A stretch of 64,000 nucleotides of DNA from Morococcus cerebrosus (lineage in GTDB: Bacteria > Pseudomonadota > Gammaproteobacteria > Burkholderiales > Neisseriaceae): assembly GCF_022749515.1 (NCBI RefSeq), contig NZ_CP094242.1:372001-436000 (forward strand). Direction: 5' to 3'. Within the stretch, counting starts at the first letter, position 1. Each line of letters begins with the position of its first letter. A program made the translations under genes and the position numbers. Below, one piece after another: positions 16,963 through 26,147 of the stretch. The notes beneath the pieces are model-generated. The model saw only the letters and a program-made list of their open reading frames with translations, did no database searches and was not told the origin of the DNA.

Positions 16963-16986
16963 GGCGGCAAACTAAGAAGAATAAGG

Positions 16987-17032
16987 GAAAGGTCGTCTGA
17001 AAACCTTGAATCTGGGTTTTCAGACGACCTTT
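16987..17032. terminator. Bidirectional uptake-sequence terminator between DUF2788 and kdsA
   Basis: GAAAGGTCGTCTGAAAACC and its complement flank a short loop between two convergent genes, with A/T tracts on both sides. Confidence 0.85.
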
Positions 17033-17047
17033 CGTTTGCAAAACCCG

Positions 17048-17971
<924 letters not shown>

Positions 17972-17977
17972 TGTGTT

Positions 17978-18361
17978 TTATAGGACAGTGTGCGGCGGCT
18001 CGTAGGAAAGGATGTCGCGGATTTTGTTTTGTTCGTCCACAAGGACGACTTTGGGTTCGTGCGCGGCGATTTCGGGTTCGGACAGCATGACGTAGGACAT
18101 GATGATGACGATGTCGCCTTTTTGGACGAGCCGTGCGGCGGCACCGTTGAGGCAGACGACGCCGCTGCCGCGTTCGCCGGGGATGGTGTAGGTTTCGAAG
18201 CGTTCGCCGTTGTTGTTGTTGACGATGGCGACTTTTTCGTTAACGAGGATGCCTGCGGCGTCGAGCAGGTCTTGGTCTACGGTGATGCTGCCGACGTAGT
18301 TGAGATCGGCTTCGGTAACGGTGGCGCGGTGTATCTTGCCGCCGAGCATGGTGCGGAACAT
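17978..18361 (-). CDS. panD: PanD, aspartate 1-decarboxylase
   Basis: 127 residues. Makes beta-alanine for pantothenate. The pro-enzyme self-cleaves between Gly24 and Ser25 in [10 protein letters not shown], giving the pyruvoyl group; Lys9 and the later [19 protein letters not shown] and EPKVVLVDE are conserved. Good AAAGGAAACCC binding site before the ATG. Likely single gene. Confidence 0.96.
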   Translation of the reverse strand: MFRTMLGGKIHRATVTEADLNYVGSITVDQDLLDAAGILVNEKVAIVNNNNGERFETYTIPGERGSGVVCLNGAAARLVQKGDIVIIMSYVMLSEPEIAAHEPKVVLVDEQNKIRDILSYEPPHTVL

Positions 18362-18492
18362 GGGTTTCCTTTTGGTTTGGGATTGCGATGCAGACGTAAG
18401 GCCGTCTGAAAATCAAAAGCCGTCATTATAGTGGACTTCCCTGTAAATTCATAATGATGCTTGAGCGTTTTTCAGACGGCGCGGCTGTTTTA

Positions 18493-18813
18493 TCAACCTA
18501 AACTCTGCTTCAGCCAGCGCAAATAGGGGGCGTATCCGCGCGATACGTTTTGCATCAGGATTTGCGGGCATTCGTAGCTGTGGTTGGCGATGATGGTTTT
18601 TTGGATTTCGCGGTAGCAGTGGCGCGAGGTTTTGATGGTGATGCGGATTTCGTCGTCGCGGCAGATTTCGCCGTTCCAAAGGTATTGGCTGGTGATGGCT
18701 TCGTATTGCACGCAGGCGGCAAGTTGCTTTTCCAGCAACAGGCTGCCGATTTTTTCAGCTTCTTCGCGGGTCGGGGCGGTGGTGGTAACGATGACGGGTT
18801 TGAATGCGGACAT
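18493..18813 (-). CDS. cutA: CutA, divalent-cation tolerance protein
   Basis: 106 residues with the CutA1 ferredoxin-like trimer fold: VIVTTTAPTREEAEKIGSLLLE, LAACVQYEAITSQYLWNGEI and the signature Cys/Trp/Tyr positions, ending with AY/P LRWLKQSL. Role in metal tolerance is disputed. The ATG follows directly after an uptake sequence (AGGTCGTCTGAA then ATG, 18814-18825), whose AGG is the only Shine-Dalgarno-like sequence. That same uptake sequence overlaps the stop codon of the preceding gene. Confidence 0.93.
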   Translation of the reverse strand: MSAFKPVIVTTTAPTREEAEKIGSLLLEKQLAACVQYEAITSQYLWNGEICRDDEIRITIKTSRHCYREIQKTIIANHSYECPQILMQNVSRGYAPYLRWLKQSLG

Positions 18814-18823
18814 TTCAGACGAC

Positions 18824-19123
18824 CTATTGGTTTTTAAACTCGATGGTTCCTTTATATTTCACCCAGTATCCGGCGGCTTTGTATTTGTCTTTTTTGGCGG
18901 TTGCGACGGCTGTTTCGTCGAGTCCTTCATAACCGCTGGATTCGAGGATGCTGACTTCTACGGCTTTTCCTTCTGGGGAAACCAAGATGGACAGTTTGAC
19001 GGGTTTGATCGGTTGCGCAGTATTTTTGGATGCGGGGGCGTATTCTGCCGGATTGACGGTTTGCGCGGCTGCGGGTAGGACGAAGGCAAGCAGCAGGGCG
19101 GGGATGATGGCGCGGATGGACAT
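18824..19123 (-). CDS. Orphan TonB C-terminal-domain protein, secreted
   Basis: 99 residues. Signal peptide of about 20 residues (ending LPAAAQ), then a TonB-like C-terminal domain: VKLSILVSPEGKAVEVSILESSG-type pattern and LDETAVATAKKDKYKAAGYWVKYKG. It resembles the C-terminal domain of the real TonB encoded at 52378 (LSILVQPGGKVVKVTVTKSSG) but has no membrane anchor or proline-rich spacer, so it is a soluble periplasmic protein. Function unknown. Stop overlaps the uptake sequence before cutA. Confidence 0.8.
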   Translation of the reverse strand: MSIRAIIPALLLAFVLPAAAQTVNPAEYAPASKNTAQPIKPVKLSILVSPEGKAVEVSILESSGYEGLDETAVATAKKDKYKAAGYWVKYKGTIEFKNQ

Positions 19124-19132
19124 AAATTTCTC

Positions 19133-19780
19133 TTATGTTTGTTGGGAAACATTACAAATGATGAAAACAATCCCTAAAATTAACGAAAGGAAGAAAGCAA
19201 CAGTTTGAAGAAAAACGAAAATCCCTTGATTATGCGCTAGTTTCATTAACACTACATCGTAGTTTTTATTCTTTTCTAAACTTCGTAAAATAAGCCATTT
19301 TCCTAATTTGGGGAATAACTCTGTGAAATCTCCAATAATTTTATTAAAATCTAAATCAGTATAGATTTTAATATTTGACTGTGTTGCGTATTGCTGTACA
19401 GATTCCTCCTTGGCAGAATAATCTTGAAAAATCGGATTTAATTTTTCTTTTAAATATTGGGCAATGTAAATTTGGCTTTTTATTATTGTCATCAGATACT
19501 TACTAATTAATCCACATATAATAGAGACTATGAGGCAAACATTGCACCAAAAGAAACCTCTTAATTGCATATATCCAATAATTTTATCGGCATTTAAGAT
19601 TTCGAAAGAAAGAGTAACTCCTGATACGGTAAGTAACCATAGATTAAAACTCTCAAAATGTTCATAAGCTGCTTTAGCAGTTCCCTCAACCATAACCGCT
19701 AAAACTTGTGTTTTTGCCATGTCTTGATTTATTTGATTCAGTTCATGTAGAGCATTATTTTGCTCATCGTTGTTTTCCAT
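19133..19780 (-). CDS. AT-rich hypothetical membrane protein
   Basis: 215 residues. Three or four hydrophobic segments: about 47-62, 75-96 and 187-208, separated by a long soluble middle (about 100-180). No family recognised. Base composition is clearly more AT-rich than its neighbours, suggesting recent acquisition. The ATG directly follows an uptake-sequence variant (GGGTCGTCTGAAA, 19781-19793) whose purines form the likely ribosome site. It lies only 9 bases upstream of the TonB-C gene. Confidence 0.7.
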   Translation of the reverse strand: MENNDEQNNALHELNQINQDMAKTQVLAVMVEGTAKAAYEHFESFNLWLLTVSGVTLSFEILNADKIIGYMQLRGFFWCNVCLIVSIICGLISKYLMTIIKSQIYIAQYLKEKLNPIFQDYSAKEESVQQYATQSNIKIYTDLDFNKIIGDFTELFPKLGKWLILRSLEKNKNYDVVLMKLAHNQGIFVFLQTVAFFLSLILGIVFIICNVSQQT

Positions 19781-19858
19781 TTTCAGACGACCCTTTGTTT
19801 TCGTGGGCGAAGCCCACGCTACGATATTGCACCCGTTTGGCGGCGGATGCGGTGTTGC

Positions 19859-20527
19859 TTATTTGAAGTTCAATATCGGCCAACCTTTTGCTTTGGCTTC
19901 TTGCTCCAGTTCGGCATCGGGGTTGACGGCGACGGGTTCGTTGACGAGGCGCAGCAGCGGCAGGTCGTTTTTGGAATCGCTGTAAAAATAGGTTTTGCCA
20001 TAGCTTTCGAGCGTTTCGCCGCGTTCGGCGAGCCATTGGTTCAGGCGGGTGATTTTGCCTTCTTTGAGGCTGGGCGTGCCGATGTAGTTGCCGGTGTAGC
20101 GGCCGTCGGCACCGGTTTCGAGTTGGGTGCCGATGATGTTGGTGATGCCGAAAAGGTGGCAGATGGGGGTGATGATGAACTCGTTGGTCGAGGAGATGAC
20201 GAGGGTTTCGTCGCCGGACATTTGGTGGCTCTGCACCAGCATACGCTGCATGTGCGAGATGTGCGGCATGATGAACTCCGCCATAAATTCGCGGTGAAAT
20301 TCCGCCAGCTCTTCTTTGCTGTAACGGGCGAGCGGGGCGAGGTGGAATTTAAGGAAGGCGTCGATGTCGAGGCAGCCGTTTTGGTAGTCGCGGTAGAATT
20401 TTTCGTTTTGCGCTTCGGTTTCGGCAGCGTCAACCAGTCCTTTTTTGATGAGGTATTGCGGCCATGAGTGGTCGGAATCGGTGTTGATGAGGGTGTTGTC
20501 GAGGTCGAAGATGGCGAGGTTTTTCAT
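19859..20527 (-). CDS. HAD-IB family phosphatase (SerB-like)
   Basis: 222 residues. HAD motif I is DLDNTLINTDSDHSW (Asp9 nucleophile, Asp11), motif II Ser in VISSTNEF (about 111-118), motif III Lys in SLKEGKITRL and motif IV YSDSKNDLPLL. This is the subfamily IB layout with the helical cap. Similar proteins are annotated as phosphoserine or histidinol phosphatases; the substrate is uncertain. The ATG overlaps the hda stop as ATGA (20524-20527). Confidence 0.85.
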   Translation of the reverse strand: MKNLAIFDLDNTLINTDSDHSWPQYLIKKGLVDAAETEAQNEKFYRDYQNGCLDIDAFLKFHLAPLARYSKEELAEFHREFMAEFIMPHISHMQRMLVQSHQMSGDETLVISSTNEFIITPICHLFGITNIIGTQLETGADGRYTGNYIGTPSLKEGKITRLNQWLAERGETLESYGKTYFYSDSKNDLPLLRLVNEPVAVNPDAELEQEAKAKGWPILNFK

Positions 20528-21192
20528 TGGGTTTCCTGTTGTTTCAAAAGCTGGCGAAGAAGCGGCAGGGTGATGCGTTTGCCCATGGTAACGGCGTAGT
20601 TGTCCAGCGTGTCGAGCATCTGCATCAGGCTGTCCATGTCGCGCTGCCAGTGGTTGAGCAGGTATTCGAAGATTTCGGGATCTATGGTGACTTGGCGTGC
20701 TGCCGCCATGCTGACGAGCACGTCGATTTTTTCTCGGTCGGTCAGGGGTTTGACTTCGTAAACGAGGCAGTACGCCATGCGGGTGCGCAAGTCTTCGCGG
20801 ATGACGAGCTGTTGGGGCGTGTGTTCGGAGCTTAACAGCAGAAAGCCTTTGCCGCTGTTGCGAAAACGGTTGAATACGGCAAACAGGAGGGCTTGTTCTT
20901 CGTTGCCCAGTTTTTCGATTTGGTCGATGGCGAGGTATTCGGCTTCAAAGGCGGCTTCGGTCAGGGGCGTGGCGGCAGCGTCGATATAGACGGCTTTTTT
21001 CCCCGCGTCGAGCGCTTGGGCGACCCACGCGCGAAGCAGGTGGCTTTTGCCCGCGCCTTCTTCACCCCAGACGTAGATAAACGGGTCGTGTTTATGCTGT
21101 AACACATAGACCAGTTCGGCATTTTCCGTTCCGAGGAATTTGTCGAAACCGGGATAGCCGCGTTCGGCGAAGTCGAAAATAAGCTGGTTCAC
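20524..21192 (-). CDS. hda: Hda, DnaA regulatory inactivator (AAA+)
   Basis: 222 residues. N-terminal clamp-binding motif QLIFDF (residues 3-8), Walker A GEEGAGKSHLL (43-53), Walker B/sensor YLAIDQIEKL, sensor 1 LLLSSEHTPQQL and a short lid domain, but no DnaA-type DNA-binding domain IV. Together with the sliding clamp, Hda stimulates ATP hydrolysis by DnaA after initiation. Alternative: a DnaA-like helicase loader, but the clamp motif supports Hda. Confidence 0.9.
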   Translation of the reverse strand: MNQLIFDFAERGYPGFDKFLGTENAELVYVLQHKHDPFIYVWGEEGAGKSHLLRAWVAQALDAGKKAVYIDAAATPLTEAAFEAEYLAIDQIEKLGNEEQALLFAVFNRFRNSGKGFLLLSSEHTPQQLVIREDLRTRMAYCLVYEVKPLTDREKIDVLVSMAAARQVTIDPEIFEYLLNHWQRDMDSLMQMLDTLDNYAVTMGKRITLPLLRQLLKQQETQ

Positions 21193-21370
21193 AAAGGCAT
21201 ACCGGATGGGTTGGAATCGGGTTTATTGTACGTTGTTTTGTCAGCGCGTATCAAGGCGCGGGGTCGTCTGAAAAAGGGGCGCGCGGCATGGGTTTCATAT
21301 ACAATGGCAGACATTTGGCGACGCGTCTGTTTTCAGACGACCCCTGTCTTTTTCATTTCAGGAAGATTTC

Positions 21371-22009
21371 GTGATTTCGACCCTTATTGATTTTATCCTC
21401 CACATCGACCAGCATTTGGTCGAGATTTCCGCGCAATACGGCGTATGGATTTACGCGGTGTTGTTTTTGATTATTTTCTGCGAAACCGGCTTGGTGGTTA
21501 CGCCGTTTCTACCGGGCGATTCGCTGCTGTTTGCCGCGGGCGGGATTGCCGCGGTCGGCAGCATGAATATTTATGTCATGATTGCGCTGCTTTTGGCTGC
21601 CGCGATTTTGGGCGATGCCGCCAATTTCATGATCGGCAAGTTTTTCGGGCGCAAACTCTTTGCCAACCCCGATTCCAAAATCTTCCGCCAGTCGTATCTG
21701 GAGAAAACCCATGCTTTCTACGAAAAACACGGCGGCAAAACCATCATCATCGCCCGCTTCGTCCCGATTGTGCGGACGTTCGCCCCGTTTGTCGCAGGCA
21801 TGGGCAGCATGCACTACGGCACTTTCATCCGCTACAACATCATCGGCGCGGTATTGTGGGTCTTGTCGTTTTCCTATGCCGGTTATTTCTTCGCCAATAT
21901 TCCGGTTGTCAAAAACAATCTGGCTTTAGTGATGGTCGCGATTATCGTGATTTCCATCCTGCCGGGCGTGGTCGAAGTCATCCGCGCGAGAAGGGCGGCG
22001 AAGAAATAA
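21371..22009 (+). CDS. DedA-family membrane protein
   Basis: 212 residues starting with GTG at 21371 after a strong AGGAAGA site. Five or six hydrophobic segments. Family marks: [22 protein letters not shown] (about 36-57), the reentrant [13 protein letters not shown], and [19 protein letters not shown] (about 136-154). DedA proteins are lipid scramblase/flippase relatives that keep the envelope and proton gradient healthy. Divergent from hda. Confidence 0.92.
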   Translation: MISTLIDFILHIDQHLVEISAQYGVWIYAVLFLIIFCETGLVVTPFLPGDSLLFAAGGIAAVGSMNIYVMIALLLAAAILGDAANFMIGKFFGRKLFANPDSKIFRQSYLEKTHAFYEKHGGKTIIIARFVPIVRTFAPFVAGMGSMHYGTFIRYNIIGAVLWVLSFSYAGYFFANIPVVKNNLALVMVAIIVISILPGVVEVIRARRAAKK

Positions 22010-22028
22010 AAATTATTTGAACCATAAG

Positions 22029-22073
22029 AGAAGGTCGTCTGAAAACCAAATACGTTTTTCAGACGACCTTTTC
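22029..22073. terminator. Bidirectional uptake-sequence terminator between dedA and hemC
   Basis: AGAAGGTCGTCTGAAAA and its complement flank a short loop and end in CCTTTTCTT, between two convergent genes. Confidence 0.85.
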
Positions 22074-22085
22074 TTGCTAACCGAT

Positions 22086-23024
22086 TTATTCGGCTTGTTC
22101 TTTCAACACGGCTTCAATCAATTCCTGCGCGCCGTCGTCCGCCAGCTTTTTGGCGACCGCGCGTCCGAGCGCGTCGGCGTAGGCGGCGGGGGCTTGCGCG
22201 TCTGCCTGCAAGATTACCGAGCCGTCGGGATGTCCGACCAGCCCGCGCAGGGTAAGCAGGCCGTCTTCTTCGGTACAATACGCGGCAAGCGGCACTTGGC
22301 AGCTTCCGCCCAAAGCGCGGGCGAGGGCGCGTTCGGCGGTTACGCAGGCGTTTGTGATGTCGTGGTTTAAGGGTTTCAAGACGTCGAGAAGGTCGGTGCG
22401 GTGTGCGGCGATTTCGATACCCAACGCGCCTTGTCCGGCAGCGGGCAGGCTGTCGGCTTCGGAGAGAATCAGGCGGATGCGTTCGTCCAGTTCCAAACGC
22501 TGCAATCCGGCGGCGGCGAGGATGATGGCATCGTATTCGCCGTTGTCGAGTTTGGACAGGCGGGTTTGCACGTTGCCGCGCAGGGGTTTGATGACTAAGT
22601 GCGGATAGCGGGCGCGCAACTGGGCTTCGCGGCGCAGGCTGGATGTGCCGACGACGGCGCCTTTGGGCATTTCTTCCAAACGCGCGTATTGGTTGGATAC
22701 GAACGCGTCAAACGGATTGGCGCGCTCGCCGATGGCGGCAAGGGCGAAGTCTTCGGGCAAATCCATCGGCACGTCTTTAATCGAATGTACTGCCAAATCG
22801 GCGCGACCGTCCTGTAAGGCTTGTTCCAACTCTTTGATAAACAGGCCTTTGCCGCCGATTTTCGACAGGGTTTTGTCCAAAATCTGGTCGCCGCGCGTGG
22901 TCATGCCCAAGATTTCGACTTCGCAGTCGGGATACAGGGTTTTCAGACGACCTTGGATATGTTTTGCCTGCCACATGGCAAGCAGGCTTTCGCGGCTGGC
23001 GATAACGAGTTTTTTCGGGTTCAT
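22086..23024 (-). CDS. hemC: HemC, porphobilinogen deaminase
   Basis: 312 residues. Polymerises four porphobilinogens to hydroxymethylbilane in haem synthesis. Landmarks: [13 protein letters not shown] (8-20), [26 protein letters not shown] (about 76-90), [11 protein letters not shown] (127-137) and the dipyrromethane-binding Cys242 in [12 protein letters not shown]. An uptake sequence lies within the coding region (about 22939-22952). Confidence 0.97.
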   Translation of the reverse strand: MNPKKLVIASRESLLAMWQAKHIQGRLKTLYPDCEVEILGMTTRGDQILDKTLSKIGGKGLFIKELEQALQDGRADLAVHSIKDVPMDLPEDFALAAIGERANPFDAFVSNQYARLEEMPKGAVVGTSSLRREAQLRARYPHLVIKPLRGNVQTRLSKLDNGEYDAIILAAAGLQRLELDERIRLILSEADSLPAAGQGALGIEIAAHRTDLLDVLKPLNHDITNACVTAERALARALGGSCQVPLAAYCTEEDGLLTLRGLVGHPDGSVILQADAQAPAAYADALGRAVAKKLADDGAQELIEAVLKEQAE

Positions 23025-23070
23025 TTGCAGTTTCTGATTTTCTAATTCATGAGGCGGGAAGTTCGACAGT

Positions 23071-23454
23071 CTAACACAAACTTTCTACGCTAACCGCCTG
23101 GCTGTACTTGCCCAAAGGACCGAATCCGTTGCCTTGGTTTTGTTCTTTGGTCAGCACTTTTCCCTGAATGCAGACATTGTTCAGGGTAACGTTATATGAG
23201 CCGGAACTCAGGCGGTTTTTTTCTACTTGGTCCATCAGGCTTTCGCCTCCGTTGATGAAATAGGTTTTACCATTGGCGGTAAATTCCGCCTGTTCGAGCG
23301 AATAATGGACTGTCCCTGTCATTTTGACCGTATCGCCGCTGTTTTTTTCGACCGGAGTTTCCGTCGGTTTGGCAGCAGACGTTTCGATTTTGTTTTGCGG
23401 GGAGCAGGCTGTCAGGGCAATCAGTATGGGGAAAAGAAATTTGTTCATTTGCAA
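23071..23454 (-). CDS. Hypothetical lipoprotein
   Basis: 127 residues. Lipobox LTAC at residues 14-17 (Cys17) followed by a Thr/Glu/Lys linker, then a small domain containing [28 protein letters not shown] and ending in two cysteines (NNVCIQGK and the final VESLC) that could form a disulfide. A start two codons downstream (MNKFLF) is equally possible. No family recognised. Confidence 0.7.
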   Translation of the reverse strand: MQMNKFLFPILIALTACSPQNKIETSAAKPTETPVEKNSGDTVKMTGTVHYSLEQAEFTANGKTYFINGGESLMDQVEKNRLSSGSYNVTLNNVCIQGKVLTKEQNQGNGFGPLGKYSQAVSVESLC

Positions 23455-23676
23455 TTACCGTGGTTGATAAAGGTATTCCGCTGCGAAGCTGTCGGAGAAG
23501 CCGTTGCACTATATCTGTTGCAACGAAATAAACTATAATGTGTACCGGCATTGAAATGCCGATTTCGACAGACCGCAAGAAACGGAATATAGGGTCTGTC
23601 GGCATGATGTTAGTTCATACTGCCGTAAAATAAAACTTATTCTCTAAAAACATTTTAACCCCAACAGCCTTACAGC

Positions 23677-24192
23677 ATGAAACGCGCCAAAAAATATCCC
23701 TTCTTATCGTTGCAGCGGCAACGTTTCTGCCTGAATTTTGAAAACGCCTCAACCGCTGCCAATCTTCCGAGCGAACGCGATTTCTACCGCTGGGCATGGG
23801 CGGCGTTGAAAAACGAATACCGCCGCGCCGACATCAGCCTGATTCTTCTGGACGAAGAAGAAGCCCGCGCCTACAACCGCAATTACCGCGGCAAAGACTA
23901 CGCCACCAATGTGTTGAGTTTTGCCTTGAACGAAGGCGAAATCCTGCCCGATCAGTTTTCAGACGAGCTTTGCGGCGATTTGATCATCTGCCCGCAAGTT
24001 GTATTGAAAGAAGCTGCCGAGCAGGGCAAAACCGCCGAGCAGCACTTTGCCCACCTGACCATGCACGGCACATTGCACCTGATGGGCTACGACCACATAG
24101 AAGAGGCCGAGGCCGAAGAAATGGAGGCGCTCGAAATCCGCCTGATGCAGGCGGCAGGTTATCCCAACCCCTACCAAGAGGACGAATACTGA
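23677..24192 (+). CDS. ybeY: YbeY, rRNA maturation endoribonuclease
   Basis: 171 residues. The zinc-binding motif HLTMHGTLHLMGYDH (HxxxHxxxxxH type, about residues 126-140) is intact, preceded by RGKDYATNVLSFAL and DLIICPQVV. YbeY takes part in 16S rRNA 3' end processing and ribosome quality control. It is one base upstream of corC, the usual pairing; the common partner ybeZ is not adjacent. Contains an uptake sequence fragment near 23957. Confidence 0.95.
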   Translation: MKRAKKYPFLSLQRQRFCLNFENASTAANLPSERDFYRWAWAALKNEYRRADISLILLDEEEARAYNRNYRGKDYATNVLSFALNEGEILPDQFSDELCGDLIICPQVVLKEAAEQGKTAEQHFAHLTMHGTLHLMGYDHIEEAEAEEMEALEIRLMQAAGYPNPYQEDEY

Positions 24193-24193
24193 A

Positions 24194-25018
24194 ATGGACG
24201 ACACCCGGTCGAAACCGACATTTTTCGAACGTTTGATTTCCCGACTTGCCGGCGAACCCGATTCCGCCGAAGACGTACTCAGCCTGCTGCGGCAGGCGCA
24301 CGAGCAGGAAGTGTTTGACGCGGATACACTTTTGCGGCTGGAAAAAGTCCTCGACTTTGCCGATTTGGAAGTGCGCGATGCCATGATTACCCGCAGCCAC
24401 ATGAACGTTTTGAAAGAAAACGACAGCATCGAGCGCATCACTGCCTACGTCATCGAAACCGCCCATTCCCGTTTCCCCGTCATCGGCGAAGACAAAGACG
24501 AAGTCCTCGGCATCCTGCACGCCAAAGACCTGCTCAAATACATGTTTAATCCCGAGCAGTTCAACCTCAAATCCATCCTTCGTCCCGCCGTTTTCGTACC
24601 AGAAGGCAAATCGCTGAACGCGCTTTTGAAAGAATTCCGCGAGCAGCGCAACCACATGGCAATCGTTATCGACGAATACGGCGGCACGTCGGGTTTGGTA
24701 ACTTTTGAAGACATTATCGAACAAATCGTCGGCGACATCGAAGACGAGTTTGACGAAGACGAAAGCGCGGACAATATCCACGCCGTTTCCACCGAGCGTT
24801 GGCGTATCAACGCCGTAACCGAAATCGAAGACATCAACGCCTTTTTCGGTACGGATTACAGCAGCGAAGAAGCCGACAGCATCGGCGGACTGGTTATTCA
24901 GGAATTGGGACACCTGCCCGTGCGCGGAGAAAAAGTCATGATCGGCGGTTTGCAGTTCACTGTCGCCCGCGCCGACAACCGCCGGTTGCATACGTTGATG
25001 GCGACTAAGGTGAAATAA
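24194..25018 (+). CDS. corC: CorC/HlyC family protein, two CBS domains
   Basis: 274 residues, no membrane segment. Two CBS domains (about 65-190): VRDAMITRSHMNVL and HMAIVIDEYGGTSGLVTFEDIIEQIVG. C-terminal CorC_HlyC transporter-associated domain (about 200-274). Linked in other species to magnesium/cobalt efflux and to turgor or copper tolerance. Start is one base after the ybeY stop, so they are likely co-translated. Confidence 0.92.
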   Translation: MDDTRSKPTFFERLISRLAGEPDSAEDVLSLLRQAHEQEVFDADTLLRLEKVLDFADLEVRDAMITRSHMNVLKENDSIERITAYVIETAHSRFPVIGEDKDEVLGILHAKDLLKYMFNPEQFNLKSILRPAVFVPEGKSLNALLKEFREQRNHMAIVIDEYGGTSGLVTFEDIIEQIVGDIEDEFDEDESADNIHAVSTERWRINAVTEIEDINAFFGTDYSSEEADSIGGLVIQELGHLPVRGEKVMIGGLQFTVARADNRRLHTLMATKVK

Positions 25019-25033
25019 ACGGGATTTGTCTGA

Positions 25034-25140
25034 TATAGTGGATTAAAATTGCAATGATACGGCGTTGCCAACGCCCTTATGTACTACCTGTACACGGCGG
25101 GCGTTGCCGTCTTGTCTCATTTTTATTTTAATCCACTATA
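25034..25140. repeat. Divergent CREE (107 bp) with a rearranged core
   Basis: Perfect CREE ends: TATAGTGGATTAAAA and TTTTAATCCACTATA. Length (107 bp) equals the short CREE form. The core differs: it contains two copies of a GGCGTTGCC-type string in inverted arrangement, and TACTACCTGTAC instead of the usual TACTATCTGTACTGTC, and lacks CGAAGCCGCAGAC. It directly abuts the uptake-sequence terminator at 25149, next to the corC stop. Confidence 0.85.
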
Positions 25141-25148
25141 ATTAAAGA

Positions 25149-25194
25149 AAAAGGTCGTCTGAAAACCGATATACAAGGTTTTCAGACGACCTTT
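25149..25194. terminator. Bidirectional uptake-sequence terminator between corC and dsbC
   Basis: AAAAGGTCGTCTGAAAACC and its complement around a short loop, 20 bases beyond the dsbC stop (minus strand) and past the CREE from corC. Confidence 0.85.
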
Positions 25195-25214
25195 GCCGTA
25201 TCTTGAAGCCAATC

Positions 25215-26009
25215 TTATTTCTGATTGTCTTCGATGATTTTTTTGAGGTGCGGCATGGGGCTGTATCCGCTTTGGCTGCGGCCGTTCGGGAAGACGAGGG
25301 TAGGTGTGCCGTTGAAGCCGAATTGTTCGCCCAAAGAAGTGGTTTCGGCAACGGGATTTTCGCAATTGGCTTTGCCGCTCGGGAATTGGCCTTTGCGCAT
25401 CCAGTCGGTCCAGGCTTGGGTCGGGTTAGGCTGACACCACAGGATTTCGGCTTTACGCGCAGCATCGGGGTGCAGGCTCGGAATCGGCATCATGAAGTTG
25501 TAGATCGTGATGTCGGTCATTTTTTCAAACTCGTGTTCCAAGCGTTTGCAGTATGGGCAGTCGGGGTCGGAGAAGACGGCGACTTTCAGCTTGCCGTTGC
25601 CGCGCACTTCTTTAATCGCTTTGTCAAAAGGCAGGGAGGCGAAGTCGATTTTGTTCAAATCGGCGGCGCGTTCGTCGGTCAGGCTTTTGCGCGTGTTGAC
25701 GTCGATGAGGTCGCCGACGAACATATAGTCGCCTTTGGCATCGGTGTAAATGATTTGTTTGCCACTGACGACGACTTCATAAATGCCTTGAATAGGGGTT
25801 TCGCTGACGCTGATGACTTTCAGGCCTTGGGATTCGTAAATTTTTTCGAGGCGGGCTTTCAAGGCTTCGCCGACTTTGCCTTGTACGGGGGCGGCGGGCT
25901 TGGCGGCTGAAGAGGGCGCTGCATTTGCCTGTGAAACGGGCGTTTGCCCGCACGCGGTCAGTGAGATCAGAGCGATGGGGGCTAAGATTTTGATTAATTT
26001 GGTTTTCAT
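25215..26009 (-). CDS. dsbC: DsbC-type thiol:disulfide interchange lipoprotein
   Basis: 264 residues from the ATG at 26009 (MKTKLIKILAP); the open frame runs 14 codons further up without a good start. Lipobox SLTAC with Cys20. After a linker come the DsbC N-terminal dimerisation domain (about 45-120) and a thioredoxin-fold domain with the active site DPDCPYCKRLE and cis-Pro GTPTLVFPNG. DsbC reshuffles wrong disulfides in the periplasm. A lipid-anchored form is unlike the soluble E. coli protein. Confidence 0.9.
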   Translation of the reverse strand: MKTKLIKILAPIALISLTACGQTPVSQANAAPSSAAKPAAPVQGKVGEALKARLEKIYESQGLKVISVSETPIQGIYEVVVSGKQIIYTDAKGDYMFVGDLIDVNTRKSLTDERAADLNKIDFASLPFDKAIKEVRGNGKLKVAVFSDPDCPYCKRLEHEFEKMTDITIYNFMMPIPSLHPDAARKAEILWCQPNPTQAWTDWMRKGQFPSGKANCENPVAETTSLGEQFGFNGTPTLVFPNGRSQSGYSPMPHLKKIIEDNQK

Positions 26010-26147
26010 TTTTAAGTATAGGCGTGTGTCAAGAAAACCGCATTGTATCAAACCTCTGTCATGCCTGCATTGTATTGAGGCTCAATTTATCGTCTGAAAA
26101 TAGCTTTCGGCTGTTAAAATACGCAAAAAAATGATTTGCCTGCCTGT

